From a virus: a stretch of DNA of 50,182 nucleotides. The notes beneath the pieces were generated by a model. It made no database searches and had not been told where the DNA came from. It saw only the letters and a list, made by a program, of their open reading frames with translations. The stretch spans positions 1 to 50,182 of IMG/VR virus record IMGVR_UViG_3300034375_013216, one strand, 5' to 3'. Made by a program: the position numbers and the translations under genes. Shown here piece after piece: positions 1-10,000 of this stretch. The first letter of the stretch is position 1. The number at the start of each line of letters is the position of its first letter.

Positions 1-1
1 G

Positions 2-2341
2 TGCAGGCGTGATGAGAACAAAGATTTTAACTGGATGCCACTCAGCGCACCGCCTGTTTTCTTCCGCACCACCTTGCCCAAGTGCTCAGAGAAAGTGCAT
101 GGCATGGAAGCTGTCGTAGATGATGGTAATAACTCGGAGTTTATAGTTTGTCAGAGATACCAGGGCTTGATGAGGTGGGTGAGGCAAGGTAGACGGATTC
201 CGCATAAATTTTATGGGAACGAAAAACCTCTGAGCCGCATTAAGTTCACAACGGCATTTAAACAAATCGCCGCGTTGGAAGAGGATACGAGCCTTAGTGA
301 GAATGATAAGTGGCAACAACTAGCAGAGATTACTGATACCTCACTCGATGTTATGTTGTCTGCTACCCCAACAACCGGTACGGACCCTAGGCTTAAAGCG
401 CTATTGCAGGCCGCAAACCTCGTTCCCGCCACTGCTTTCGATGGGGCGCAAACAATGCGCAGGGTCGCCAGCGAAGCGTTAAGAAAACGGACGGGGTTAC
501 CCATCGAAACCATCACAGCGTTGATAAGGGAAGACCTGGATCGGGATGGTGTGCTGACACCCGCTACTGCGCAAGCTTTGTTGGGCATCGGCCGCACAGC
601 CGACGTGTTAGTCAACGGTGTGGCCGACGGAGACATCGAGGGAGCGTTGCTTGGCATTGGGCAAACGACTCTCCGTAATGCTCTTTTGTCTCTCGAACCC
701 CGAGCTGCGTCGGTGATGACCGGCCTAATAAGCGGAGGCATCATGGGCGCTGTTGATAGCGCGGTGGCCATTGGCCTAGATCAGCTCCCCCCTGAAGTCA
801 ATAAGTATGTGTCTCCGGTCCTCGGGATAGCGAAGGACCTCTTACTGTCTTCTTACCCTAAATCTCTTGAAAACATCCTCAGCTCAGCCTCCGGCGGAGG
901 CTTACTAGGGGCAATATCTAGTACGGTGAACGGGGCCATCGGGAATAACATCGTGACTCCTCAGCTCCTCTCGACCGTAGCGACCGGATTGACGTCAGGC
1001 GACTTCGGTGATGTCTCGAAGCTTTTCGGATCGTTGGGGAACCTAGACCAGATTGCTAAACTTCCCGCTCCCGCTGACTCCCTGCCTCTCCTCGCCACCA
1101 CTGCCCTCGGAGTAGCCGGGCAAGTTAAGGCGATGAGTGATTTGCTCGGCAAGGGTGGTATCGGCCTAGACAATCTCGATCAGTTGGTGGGTGGCGGATT
1201 CAGCGCGGCTACGACGATTATATCTGGTATGAAGGGACTGGCCGGCCTGTTCGGTGGAGGCAGTTCATTGGGCTGCCCCTGCGATCCGAAGTGCCGGAAG
1301 ACGAAGCATGGGGAGGATAGTGATGGAAATAATCTACTAGAGAAATGCGGAGCTATGAGTATAGGTGCTAACGCTTATAATCAGTCCGGAAATCCTCTAC
1401 TGAATAATACTGGCCCGATTGCCGAAGCTCTAAAAACGTTGCCAACTGGCGTAGGGGAGGATTTGATTCCCAAAAATATTAGAGATTTAAGTAGAATGAT
1501 TTCGTCAAATCCAAGAGTCCGGGATATGGCGGAGACTGTTTTTAGTACTAGATTTGCAGACCAAGTAGACAAAGTTATTGAAGACACATATACCATCGAG
1601 TCTATTGAAAAGACAGCTAAGGTGATAGATAACAACATTACCCGCATCGAGTCGGTGGAGAAGAAATTAATCGATACGGTGTATAACTTCCTAGCCGCCA
1701 TTGCATATGACAAGAAACTGTCGGGCCGGGATCCAGCTATCCTTCCTACCTTGATCCGCGATGTAAGGGAGAATTCTCAAGCTATTAAAGACCTATATCG
1801 GTTTACGGATAAACTGGATAGAGTGAAAGATGGTGGTACGGCTGGGGTAAACGTAACCACCAGCATCGCTAAAGCTTTCCAGAATATTCCTGATCTCCAA
1901 GCGCTGATTCGGCTGAATCGCAAAAAGGCCCTAGAACTCCTAAGAAACGGGATTACGCCAGCGTATAGAGAATGGAAGAGCATGGATCCAGGGTTCGGAT
2001 TGTCCACGAAACTCGGTGCGTATGATCCGCCCATTCCCGATCCCTATGGCTCAGAGAAAACTCTATTTAACAAAGACCGGATCCTCGCAATCAGCATCGA
2101 GTCGAAGGTAGGAGATAATTCACCACCCGAAGATAATACAGCCCTCGATTTGGCTTTATCGTCTGAGCAATTGGATAGGTTGAAATCGGCATCGACGAGG
2201 TCTTTGGGTCTTGGTGAAAGAGAGTTGAATGGTCTGGGAGACGTCTCTCCATCCGATCTCACGTCAGTTAACACTGACTTCGGTGAAAGCACCTTATACG
2301 ACACGATTGTTGGTCGGGAGGGCCAGACCGATTGTGAATAA
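2..2341 (+). CDS. Large structural protein, 5'-truncated by window edge
   Basis: The frame is open from base 2 with no stop before the first ATG at 35, so the gene most likely begins upstream of the window. Visible are an N-terminal mixed region, a Gly/Ala/Leu-rich hydrophobic middle (about residues 180-410) that could form long helices, and a cysteine cluster near residue 415 (GCPCDPKCRK, then LLEKCG) that resembles a small metal-binding or disulfide-linked knot. A charged helical region and a Pro-rich tail follow. It sits directly upstream of the terminase gene on the same strand. I do not recognise the family. A virion or baseplate role is inferred from size, composition and position; a tape-measure-like role is possible for the hydrophobic helical core. 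Confidence 0.75.
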   Translation, partial: CRRDENKDFNWMPLSAPPVFFRTTLPKCSEKVHGMEAVVDDGNNSEFIVCQRYQGLMRWVRQGRRIPHKFYGNEKPLSRIKFTTAFKQIAALEEDTSLSENDKWQQLAEITDTSLDVMLSATPTTGTDPRLKALLQAANLVPATAFDGAQTMRRVASEALRKRTGLPIETITALIREDLDRDGVLTPATAQALLGIGRTADVLVNGVADGDIEGALLGIGQTTLRNALLSLEPRAASVMTGLISGGIMGAVDSAVAIGLDQLPPEVNKYVSPVLGIAKDLLLSSYPKSLENILSSASGGGLLGAISSTVNGAIGNNIVTPQLLSTVATGLTSGDFGDVSKLFGSLGNLDQIAKLPAPADSLPLLATTALGVAGQVKAMSDLLGKGGIGLDNLDQLVGGGFSAATTIISGMKGLAGLFGGGSSLGCPCDPKCRKTKHGEDSDGNNLLEKCGAMSIGANAYNQSGNPLLNNTGPIAEALKTLPTGVGEDLIPKNIRDLSRMISSNPRVRDMAETVFSTRFADQVDKVIEDTYTIESIEKTAKVIDNNITRIESVEKKLIDTVYNFLAAIAYDKKLSGRDPAILPTLIRDVRENSQAIKDLYRFTDKLDRVKDGGTAGVNVTTSIAKAFQNIPDLQALIRLNRKKALELLRNGITPAYREWKSMDPGFGLSTKLGAYDPPIPDPYGSEKTLFNKDRILAISIESKVGDNSPPEDNTALDLALSSEQLDRLKSASTRSLGLGERELNGLGDVSPSDLTSVNTDFGESTLYDTIVGREGQTDCE

Positions 2342-2369
2342 AGCGCAGAGAGATAAGGAGAAACAATTG

Positions 2370-3914
2370 GTGGTTGAAATGTCGAAAGACATTGAAAACC
2401 TTTCTCTTGCTGATAAAAAAGAGCTACTTAGGCTCCGATGTCGTACAGAGTTTATAACTTTTGCCAAGTTTATTACTAGAGAAGTCACTACGAATGGTAT
2501 TTTTGTCCCATACGATGTTCACTCTCTGATATGCGGGTATGTTCAAGGAATATGTGATGGTGATCCGAGGTATAGACGAACTGTAATATCTCTTCCCCCT
2601 AGAACTGGAAAATCTCTACTAATCAGTAAACTTATGCCAGTTTGGCAGTTAGGACGAAGTCCTACCGCACAATTTATTCTTGCCTCGTATGCTTTAAAAT
2701 TATCTCAAGAATGCTCTAGGTCTATCTTAGCTTATACAACCAGCGAAGCATTTCACTGGATATTTCCGGAATGTGAAGTTTTAGAGAAAAACTCTAACCT
2801 GAAAACCATACGGTCCGAGCAAGGCGGTATTATAATGTCAGCATCTACTGGCGGTGGAGTAACTGGTTTTGGCTATGGAGTAATCAGCGAAGATGATTTG
2901 CCTGGCATAGGAATCATGGATGACTTACTTGAGGACGGTAATTCTCCGCAAGTTCTTGAAAGTGCGTGGGCGTGGGCTTCTAGACAATTTTTAACTAGAG
3001 GTTTGCCCAATAATTGTGTGGCGTCTGTAGGAACAAGATTTAATACTGCTGATGTGTCAGGTAAACTTATAGAGTCTGATCCAGATCTCTGGTTACAACT
3101 TAATGTGCCTGCCCTTTGCATGAATGAAGATACGGACCCGCTAGGGAGAAAACTTAATGAGTCTCACTGGCCTGAGTTTTTCCCAACTTCTGCTTTAGAA
3201 AGTATCAAAAAACAGGATCCGAAAACATTTGAGGTCCTGTATCAGGGTCGACCTAGCAATGAAAGTGGCGCAATATTCAAGGACTTCTGGTTTGAGTACC
3301 ATGACAAGAACAAAGAGGATTACGAATACATCTACGCTACGGCGGATACGGCGCTGAAGAAAGGTGAGATGAACGATTCGTCCGTCATCTGCATATTAGG
3401 GGTTGTTAGGAAAACCAGAAAACTTCACTTGCTCCACGTTTTTTCCGACAAACTAGAATTCCCTGAGCTGCTGAAAGCAATGCCGTTGTGGCTTAAGACA
3501 TGGAAAGTTAGAGCTCTGTACATTGAGGCGAGGGCGTCGGGTTTACCACTAATCCAGATGCTTCGCAAAGAGCTGCAGATACCGGTAAAAGAAGTTATCC
3601 CCACGAAAGACAAAGTAGCTCGCGCGAATGAGGCGGCCCCTATTGCTGAGGAAGGCAGGATCTCGATTTACTCCGATATTCCAAACCTTGGGGAATTAAT
3701 GGCCGAGTTGACGGCTTTCCCGTTCACAAAACACGACGATTTTGTTGATAGCTTTGTGTTGGCAATTAAAGTATTTAGGGATGAGATTATGGGGAGTGGC
3801 AAAGCGGCACACGGCGGAAACCGAATACATCTACCTCAGGCGAACTACTCTGGTGGTAATCAACGGCTGACGTCAAGACTGGGCCGTGGTTCATTGAAAA
3901 CCACATATTTGTAA
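2370..3914 (+). CDS. terL: Terminase large subunit (ATPase-nuclease packaging motor)
   Basis: The DNA-packaging motor cuts concatemers and pumps DNA through the portal. Walker A is LPPRTGKS (about residues 75-82) and a Walker-B-like stretch is GIMDDLLED. The C-terminal RNase-H-like nuclease has its acidic ligands in TADTALKKGEMNDSS, YIEARASG and KHDDFVDS, so the nuclease triad looks intact. The order matches Terminase_6-type large subunits. The open frame extends back to an ATG at 2229, but that would overlap the upstream gene by 113 nt. AAGGAG at 2355-2360 favours GTG 2370 (or TTG 2367); ATG 2379 is another option. Bases 2340-3290, the ATPase half, are visibly more AT-rich than the nuclease half. 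Confidence 0.95.
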   Translation: MVEMSKDIENLSLADKKELLRLRCRTEFITFAKFITREVTTNGIFVPYDVHSLICGYVQGICDGDPRYRRTVISLPPRTGKSLLISKLMPVWQLGRSPTAQFILASYALKLSQECSRSILAYTTSEAFHWIFPECEVLEKNSNLKTIRSEQGGIIMSASTGGGVTGFGYGVISEDDLPGIGIMDDLLEDGNSPQVLESAWAWASRQFLTRGLPNNCVASVGTRFNTADVSGKLIESDPDLWLQLNVPALCMNEDTDPLGRKLNESHWPEFFPTSALESIKKQDPKTFEVLYQGRPSNESGAIFKDFWFEYHDKNKEDYEYIYATADTALKKGEMNDSSVICILGVVRKTRKLHLLHVFSDKLEFPELLKAMPLWLKTWKVRALYIEARASGLPLIQMLRKELQIPVKEVIPTKDKVARANEAAPIAEEGRISIYSDIPNLGELMAELTAFPFTKHDDFVDSFVLAIKVFRDEIMGSGKAAHGGNRIHLPQANYSGGNQRLTSRLGRGSLKTTYL

Positions 3915-3925
3915 TACCTTTACGC

Positions 3926-3931
3926 TATAAT
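3926..3931 (+). promoter_or_regulatory. Possible sigma-70-like -10 box
   Basis: TATAAT lies 9 nt before the homing endonuclease ATG, right after the terminase stop. No convincing -35 or TG extension is visible. If used, the transcript would be nearly leaderless. Confidence 0.35.
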
Positions 3932-3940
3932 TTTAATATT

Positions 3941-4807
3941 ATGAACACAGTAGTTTACCAGTGGCTCAGGGAGGATGGAAGTCCTTACTATATTGGGATT
4001 GGTAGTCCTAGAAGGCCTTACACAGGTAAGAGGAACTGTGGTGGTCCTCCCCCTAGAGACAGAATTGTCATTCTATATAGAAATCTTGATTGGGAAGAAG
4101 CTTGTAAAATTGAGAGAGAGCTGATAACTTTTTATGGAAGGAAAGATTTGGGCACAGGAATTCTTCGCAATTTAACCGACGGGGGTGAAGGGGCTCGTGG
4201 AGTAGTTATGTCGGAAGAAACCAAGGCGAAAATTTCTAAGGCGGTGTCTGGTGAGAATCACCCTTTGTATGGTAAGAAGGGAGAAAAAAGTTACTGGCAC
4301 GGTAAAACTCATTCGGAAGAAACTAAGGCAAAAATGTCTAAGGCTAGGTCTGGAGAGAATCACCACATGTATGGTAAAAAGCATACTGAGGAGGCCAAGG
4401 CGAAAATGTCTAGGGCCCATTTAGGCAGAAGGCATTCGGAAGAAACCAGAAAGAAAATGTCTGGAGGGAACCATAACATGTACGGTAAAAAACATACGGA
4501 GGAGACCAAAGCGAAAATATCTAAGGCTCTATCAGGAGAAAATCACCCTATGTACGGTAAAAAACGTACGGAGGAGAGTAGGGCGAAAATTTCTGGAAAA
4601 AATAACCCTCGCTACACACCTAGAGACTGGTATCACCCTATTCACGGAGAAGTTCTACAAAAATCTATATCAGAGCTAGCCGAGATGTTCCCGGAGCAAA
4701 AACTCCTCAGATCGTCTCTTTCTACGGTATGTAGCGGTAAGAGAAATCACCACAAGGGGTGGAAGGTGCTAAGCCCAGCTCCACTAGTATCTCATTCTAT
4801 GTTATAA
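3941..4807 (+). CDS. GIY-YIG homing endonuclease with NUMOD3 repeats
   Basis: A free-standing homing endonuclease of the Seg/I-TevI type. The N-terminus carries a GIY-YIG-like signature (VYQW..DGSPYYIGIG, residues 5-21), with ERELITFYG and NLTDGGEG further on, as in this family. Residues about 90-215 are a chain of NUMOD3 DNA-binding motifs of the form (S/T)EE(T/A)KAK(I/M)S(K/R)A with intervening G(E)NH.MYGKK units. The C-terminus (SISELAEMFPEQ..LRSSLSTVCSGK...GWKV) looks like a small helix-turn-helix module. It is inserted between terL and the thioredoxin-sigma operon and is probably selfish. Such enzymes usually cut at or near their own site in related phages; here the neighbouring terL would be the obvious target, which is inference. 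Confidence 0.9.
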   Translation: MNTVVYQWLREDGSPYYIGIGSPRRPYTGKRNCGGPPPRDRIVILYRNLDWEEACKIERELITFYGRKDLGTGILRNLTDGGEGARGVVMSEETKAKISKAVSGENHPLYGKKGEKSYWHGKTHSEETKAKMSKARSGENHHMYGKKHTEEAKAKMSRAHLGRRHSEETRKKMSGGNHNMYGKKHTEETKAKISKALSGENHPMYGKKRTEESRAKISGKNNPRYTPRDWYHPIHGEVLQKSISELAEMFPEQKLLRSSLSTVCSGKRNHHKGWKVLSPAPLVSHSML

Positions 4808-4808
4808 T
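4800..4808 (+). promoter_or_regulatory. Extended -10 promoter of the thioredoxin-sigma operon
   Basis: TGTTATAAT is an extended -10 (TGn-TATAAT) 28 nt before the thioredoxin ATG. It overlaps the end of the endonuclease gene. No clear -35 is visible, which is acceptable for extended -10 promoters read by host RNA polymerase. The same TGn-TATAAT form occurs at 32327. Confidence 0.5.
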
Positions 4809-4836
4809 ACACCTGTACTAGTCAACAAACCTATCT

Positions 4837-5154
4837 ATGACTGAATTTAAGTACAGAGTCGTACTGTTTCGACAACCGGGCTGCCCCGCCTGCGATGCCA
4901 TGGCGCCCATCTTCGCTCAAGTTGCCGGTGAAGTCGAAGAAGAGTATCCGGAACTTCGTGTGGGCTGGGGAGAATTCAATGTTCTTGACGACAACTGGGA
5001 GTTTTTAGAGTCTCTCGTCCCTGGAGAATCGGGCAACGGTACCCCTGAATTCGCCATCTTCGATGAAGAATGTGACCTCATCGCATTTAATGGGGAGGGA
5101 ATTATGCCCGCCAGCCAACTCAAGGATTTTGTGATCTCTTCGATTCGTAAGTGA
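4837..5154 (+). CDS. Thioredoxin-like protein
   Basis: A 105-residue thioredoxin-fold protein. The N-terminal beta strand leads into GCPACDAM, giving the redox pair C16/C19 (CPAC). A cis-proline motif occurs later (GTPEFAIF). Length matches small thioredoxin or glutaredoxin-like proteins. It probably acts as a cytoplasmic disulfide reductant, for example for phage or host ribonucleotide reductase, or modulates host redox enzymes; the partner is unknown. The sigma factor follows after 4 nt, so the two are likely co-transcribed from the TGTTATAAT promoter. Confidence 0.88.
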   Translation: MTEFKYRVVLFRQPGCPACDAMAPIFAQVAGEVEEEYPELRVGWGEFNVLDDNWEFLESLVPGESGNGTPEFAIFDEECDLIAFNGEGIMPASQLKDFVISSIRK

Positions 5155-5158
5155 ACCT

Positions 5159-5875
5159 ATGGAACTAAATTCCAAGCACCGGGGCAGGAAGCGCACTGAG
5201 TACGAGGTCGTTCGGGACCGGCATATCCGTGAGAATATGTGGAAAGCGGCCCATGTAGCGAGAAAGGTGTCGACGTTTAGCGGTCTCCCCTTCGAAGATC
5301 TCAGATCGGTCGCTCTCGAGGCAATGGTCAAACTCTACGATAAGTGGGATCCGAGCAGGGCGAACTTCAGTACGTGGCTGAATCGATCTCTGACATTCCA
5401 GGTTCTCAACTACCTTCGCGATCATTCTCGGATGATTCGGATGCCGAGGCTATACGCTGATGTGTACATGAAGATTCGGAAGATCATTGGGGCGAATCCG
5501 GACATCGCTGATTGTGAAGTGGCCGAGCAGACCGGCCTCGATGAGATCTTGATTAGGGAGACGAGAAAGGCGTATCTGGTCACTTACACTGAGATCAACG
5601 AGGACACGGAGATGCCTGTCGAGGACGAAGAACTCGACAAAGATACATTGCCCAGGATGCTAGAGGACTACAAGGGTACGCTGGAGCGTTTGGCCGATTT
5701 ACCAGAGGCTGAATACGACTTTCTCATTGACGTGTACGTACACAAACGGGCGTATTCGACCATCGCTCGGAAAAACCCCGGCATCTGTAATGCTGAGAAG
5801 ATACGGGCGAAGACAAACGAAATCATGGAGAAGATTTTGACTGAGGAGGATGATCCGTGGCTAGGAAATATGTAA
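5159..5875 (+). CDS. Phage-encoded sigma-70-family RNA polymerase sigma factor
   Basis: Residues about 43-97 match sigma region 2: LPFEDLRSVALEAMVKLYDK, then FSTWLNRSLTFQVLNYLRDH and SRMIRMPR. These cover core binding, -10 recognition and melting. Residues about 113-140 (NPDIADCEVAEQTGLDEILI) look like region 3. An acidic linker and a weak region-4-like C-terminus follow (YSTIARKNPGICNAEKIRAKTNEIMEKI). At 238 residues it is shorter than primary host sigmas and similar to group 3 or phage sigmas. It should redirect host RNA polymerase to phage promoters; the GTTGAAAGC motif found across this window is the obvious candidate target (inference). The next gene starts inside its 3' end. Confidence 0.88.
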   Translation: MELNSKHRGRKRTEYEVVRDRHIRENMWKAAHVARKVSTFSGLPFEDLRSVALEAMVKLYDKWDPSRANFSTWLNRSLTFQVLNYLRDHSRMIRMPRLYADVYMKIRKIIGANPDIADCEVAEQTGLDEILIRETRKAYLVTYTEINEDTEMPVEDEELDKDTLPRMLEDYKGTLERLADLPEAEYDFLIDVYVHKRAYSTIARKNPGICNAEKIRAKTNEIMEKILTEEDDPWLGNM

Positions 5876-6567
5876 CAGTTCTGGGTACCCAGTACAATAA
5901 GAAGAGGTTTGGTGCTAAGTGGTCGGAGGTTGTTTCGTCCTACGAGGTTGGGTTGACTGTGGGACCGGAAGACTCCGCATTCATCACCGATATTCTACAA
6001 CGCATACCTCGCTTCGCGAAGGTACTGAATCGAGGGAGGCCGGTGTATAGGGTGGTTAACAAGCGGTTTAACGGCAAGGTGGTCAAAGGCATCGTTCTGG
6101 TGACACCGAATTCTGGTTACGAAGTGTGGGTGGGAAAGAAAGTGATCGTAGACGCGATGTTCCCACCAACCAATCTCCCAGACCCTGCCAAGCAGAATCG
6201 CCGCGATGCGTTACGGGCGATGCGAGGTATTATTGAGCCCCAGGTTCAGCAATATCGAAGAAGGTTTGCTGGGAAATCGGTGATTAAGTCGTCGTTGACA
6301 GGCAAGCCAATTCTCGGTCCGTATCACGTCGACCATGTGTACCCGTTTGTAAGGTTGGTCGAGGAGTGGTGCAGGGAGAGGGGGCATGACCTCGAGACGA
6401 TACCGGTTAAGTGTCGAGGGGCTAGTTGCCGATTTGAGTCGGTGGACATGGCCGAGGACTGGTTTGACTATCACGCACTTCAGGCGGAATTCCAGGTCCT
6501 CGATGCGTCTGAGAATACCTCGAAGGGTTCAAGATACTTCGGGAGGAGTAAAGATTCGATCGAATAG
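5857..6567 (+). CDS. HNH-like / DUF3223-like protein
   Basis: A 236-residue protein starting at a GTG behind AGGAGG, overlapping the sigma gene by 19 nt. The C-terminal half has an HNH-like core: SSLTGKPILGPYHVDHVYPF (about residues 147-166), followed by CRGASC. Proteins of the DUF3223 group share this HVDH-P pattern. The N-terminal half (basic, QYNKKRFGAKW) is not assigned. It may be a DNA or RNA nuclease or a structured nucleic-acid-binding protein; co-transcription with the sigma factor hints at a regulatory or host-takeover role. The 3' end overlaps the convergent gene by 39 nt. Confidence 0.7.
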   Translation: MARKYVTVLGTQYNKKRFGAKWSEVVSSYEVGLTVGPEDSAFITDILQRIPRFAKVLNRGRPVYRVVNKRFNGKVVKGIVLVTPNSGYEVWVGKKVIVDAMFPPTNLPDPAKQNRRDALRAMRGIIEPQVQQYRRRFAGKSVIKSSLTGKPILGPYHVDHVYPFVRLVEEWCRERGHDLETIPVKCRGASCRFESVDMAEDWFDYHALQAEFQVLDASENTSKGSRYFGRSKDSIE

Positions 6568-7053
6568 GCGGGCGGCCTCGTCCGCCAAAATTTCGGAGAT
6601 AGTCGGATCATCTCGCAGTGCTGGGCTGAGCCAAGGACGTTCAGAATCCGCAGACCTTGTATACATCGTGTAGATGGGTTGGGGTTTACGCCCAACAACC
6701 GACTCTTCACGCTTCCCGTACTTCTCTTCGAGATACCTGATGACCGGTGAGTCCGGACCCTGCTGCTCGAGTTCGGCCTCGAGATCTTTGAGAGATTTTT
6801 GGAGAGCAGTGTATAACTTTTCGCCGTATCCGTCACTATCGATCTCAACGCTAATCGCTTCGACCGACCGGACATATTGTGAGATATTGTGCGTGACCTC
6901 GGTCGCGTATCCCTCGGCTACGGTACGAAGGAATTCTTGCCTCACACTGTCGGCTACCTGCGACACCGCTTCGCGCTTCAGGATCTGTTTTGCTGAGTCG
7001 TCTATGACGTCGCGTAGGAATAAAGCGAGAAGGGGGCGGAGGAGGGGGGTCAT
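6529..7053 (-). CDS. Hypothetical helical protein downstream of baseplate hub
   Basis: A 174-residue, mostly helical, acidic protein with no recognised motif. Its ATG overlaps the hub gene's TGA as ATGA, implying translational coupling. It is the last gene of the unit 10801-6529. Visible elements are a hydrophobic N-terminus (PLLRPLLALFLRDVIDD), a charged helical middle (YTALQKSLKDLEAELEQQG), and an acidic C-terminus. A small tail or baseplate accessory, or hub chaperone, is the contextual guess. Its 3' end overlaps the opposing HNH-like gene by 39 nt. Confidence 0.7.
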   Translation of the reverse strand: MTPLLRPLLALFLRDVIDDSAKQILKREAVSQVADSVRQEFLRTVAEGYATEVTHNISQYVRSVEAISVEIDSDGYGEKLYTALQKSLKDLEAELEQQGPDSPVIRYLEEKYGKREESVVGRKPQPIYTMYTRSADSERPWLSPALRDDPTISEILADEAARLFDRIFTPPEVS

Positions 7054-10000
7054 GGGTTAATGTTTTGGCAGTCTAACTCTCCAAATACTTGTTTAGCAAA
7101 ATCCCTTCTCTTTTGAATACCTCCTGGACCTCTCTCATAACATTGATTCCAAATATCTGCAGCATCTTCAGGAGTAGCAGCAGAATTGATACGGTCAATC
7201 CAATTATCTCTAAGGCATTGAGGAGATATGTTCCTACCTGTCTTTATCTCTTCAGCAGTATTTTCTAGCTGTTGCTGCAAAGAGCAGGTTTTTCCACATT
7301 TAGCTGCTAATTCATCAGCCCTACTACCACACATTTGAAATAGCCCATAACCGTATTTACCTAATATCCTTGAAGGAGTACTTGCACATCCTTCGAAAGA
7401 AGGGTTTTCATTGTGTACATTAAAATTCAAAGTACTTTCAGCAAGGCCATTTCCTATGACTCCTGCATAGGCTACTTTGGTGTTAATTCCAACAGACCTT
7501 AGCATACCCATGATCTGATTAGCAACTTCTGGTTTAACTCTTCCCCTGCTTGTACATTGTGAGGCAGGAAAGTTAGAGTCTACACTGGGGCCGTTTGTCT
7601 GATCACCTGGCTTCAGGAAATTCCTGAGCTTCTCGGTCTCCTGACATATTTCCTCACAACTGGTCTTACCACTCTTCAGTTTCCAGCATAGGTCACCGAG
7701 AGATCTGATGTACCCATAGTAGTCTTTGGTCTTATCGAGACCGGCCACAGCTAGGTAATCGTCGAACGGGGGGGAATCAGCCTTCGCGACATCGACCCCC
7801 CAGTCAGTAACGCCTGTCAACGATACACGCAGATCGCCCTGATTCCAGTTGTAACTGGCTTGATTCACAATGTATTTCGAAAACCTCCCCGCAATCCACA
7901 CCCCCGGATCGATGTCGGCCGGCTTACCCTTCTCAATCCACTCATCGTAGCGGGTCACGAAAGAAAGGATAGTGCGGCCAGGAGTGATCCGAAGCGCCCT
8001 CGGAACCCCTTTAAACTCCGTCCTAATCTCCGCTCCTCGGACAGCCGGACCGCCACGCACACCGGATCCGAATCTACTTCCAGTACCCACTCTAGTGCCT
8101 GTAACCCCAGAAGTCGACCCATCAGACAAATGCCCAAGAAGTATCTCACCCTTAGGCGTACTAATAACGACGTAGTTACCGTACCCTCCAGGATTATTAC
8201 CTACTTCTGTAACCGTGCCATTCAATAGAGTGATGTATTGGTTCTCAATTCCCGCTCCTGCTATGTCTACACCAGTATGTGGCTTGCTTCTAAAACTTTC
8301 CTGAGCCCCATAACCACTAGTCGTACCCCATTCTGATGGGTTTTTGCCCCCCACCTTAATGATTCCATCTAAATCCGCTGCAGTTATTGCCTTTGCGGGT
8401 TGAAATTCGGCGTGAAGGTGATATCCAGTAGTTCTGCCGGTATTCCCCACCCTTCCAATCGGAGTACCCTCAGCCGACCCAGTCGTCGCAGGAGCTGAGG
8501 GTGTGGATTGCGTCTCAGTCAAACCAATGTCTTTGCGTTCCTGATCACTCAGATCTTCGACGGGGACAGCGTATTTCCAGACAATGGACGGAGACAAAGT
8601 GACTTCACTCGCCCCGGCAAGAAAGAACCTGGTGTGTTCCGGATTCTCAGCCGTCGAGGTACCTAGAGGCTGGTTGAGCCTCACATCGGCCCCAGGCTTG
8701 ATATCCCCTGCGAGCTGAAGATTCCTCGTCTCCTGAACAATAATCCTATTTTGGCACGGGGGCTTATTCCCTTTCTCGCAAAACCTAACAAAGTAGTTCG
8801 TATTGATTCGGACCAGACCTTCTGGGGCTACGGAGACCCGGCCATCCAGAAGCGCGATGGGCTCGGTGCCATTGACATTCAACCCGAACAAATTGATTTT
8901 TCTTTTCCTCACCGTCGTCACTTTCGGCCCGGCCGATTCCCACACATAACCCGAGGTAGACAGATTATCGATGTACCGCTTTGTATAGGTCTCGAACTGG
9001 CCCGGGAAACTCATCAAGGATGTTTTGGCGTTCTTCAACTTCGCCTTTCGTTTCTGCGGATAGATATCACTGATCTCGTATTCGATTTCCTGGAGACCCG
9101 TTCTATCGTATTGATAGCCTAGGCCCATCTCCTCCGCGAACTCGCGGTTCAGATTGTTAAGGGTCTGAGGAACTTGCCCGGTGATTTGATACGACTCGTA
9201 CAGTCCTTTACCCAAATAGAATACCGAACAGCCCTGGTTGATGTTAGCTCGGGTGCAGATGCTGATCTTTTTAGCAAATTCTTGGGTAGGCAAAGAGAGA
9301 TAATTTCCCTTCACGCTCTTGACATATTTGTTAATGATTTCCCCCGCTGTGACCTTCCTTTCCTTAAAGGCCTGAGGCATTATATACTCCTTTGTGTCCG
9401 TTTGCGACGGATCGGTGCAGAAGGAGACCTTATAATCGTATCGCTCTACAATCGACTTCAGATTCTCCTCCAGTGTTTTGTTCTCCTCCATCTGGAAGTT
9501 AACAAGGTTTTGGTTGAAAATCACACTTTGCGGATCTACACCCTGTAGGTTTACGCGTGGAAAAGCCGAACCATGCTCGATGGAGAAACCTTGCAGGCGA
9601 AAATACGATGTAAGGCCGAATCTAGTTCCAGCAACGTCATAGTAGTACTGAATCAGTAGGTGGGCGAAGGATCCGAAGCCTGTTGAGTTGAGATTAGGAT
9701 CGTCGATTTCTTGGTAGTTCCAGCATTTCCCCGAGGCCGGACTCTCACCTTCCGCACAAGCCGGTAACATGATTTTGTTGGCCGCCGCGTTCTGACTAGT
9801 AGTATACGCGGCAGCAGAGTCGAAAAGAGCTGCCCAGGCGATTCCTGTCATATACGGATCAGACAGCGTGACGTTAGCTGTCGAGCCGGTCAACGAATTG
9901 ACAAACTGGCTGAGAGTCGTCTCCGAGTCGAGGTTGGTCGCAACGGAGTTCGGATCCCAGCGCAGGTTGACATTCGCGCTGACAACCTGCCTTTCCGGAA

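Noticed and set aside
211-771. Long antisense frames opposite the first structural gene and other large genes
   Set aside because: They mirror the codon pattern of the real genes on the other strand, have low-complexity translations and no ribosome sites or promoters.
2229-2369. An earlier ATG start for the terminase gene at 2229
   Set aside because: It would overlap the upstream gene by 113 nt, while AAGGAG at 2355-2360 points to a start at 2367-2370.
4210-4610. Short regular repeats suggestive of a CRISPR-like array
   Set aside because: The repeats are codon-based NUMOD3 units within one open frame, with variable sequence and no constant spacers.
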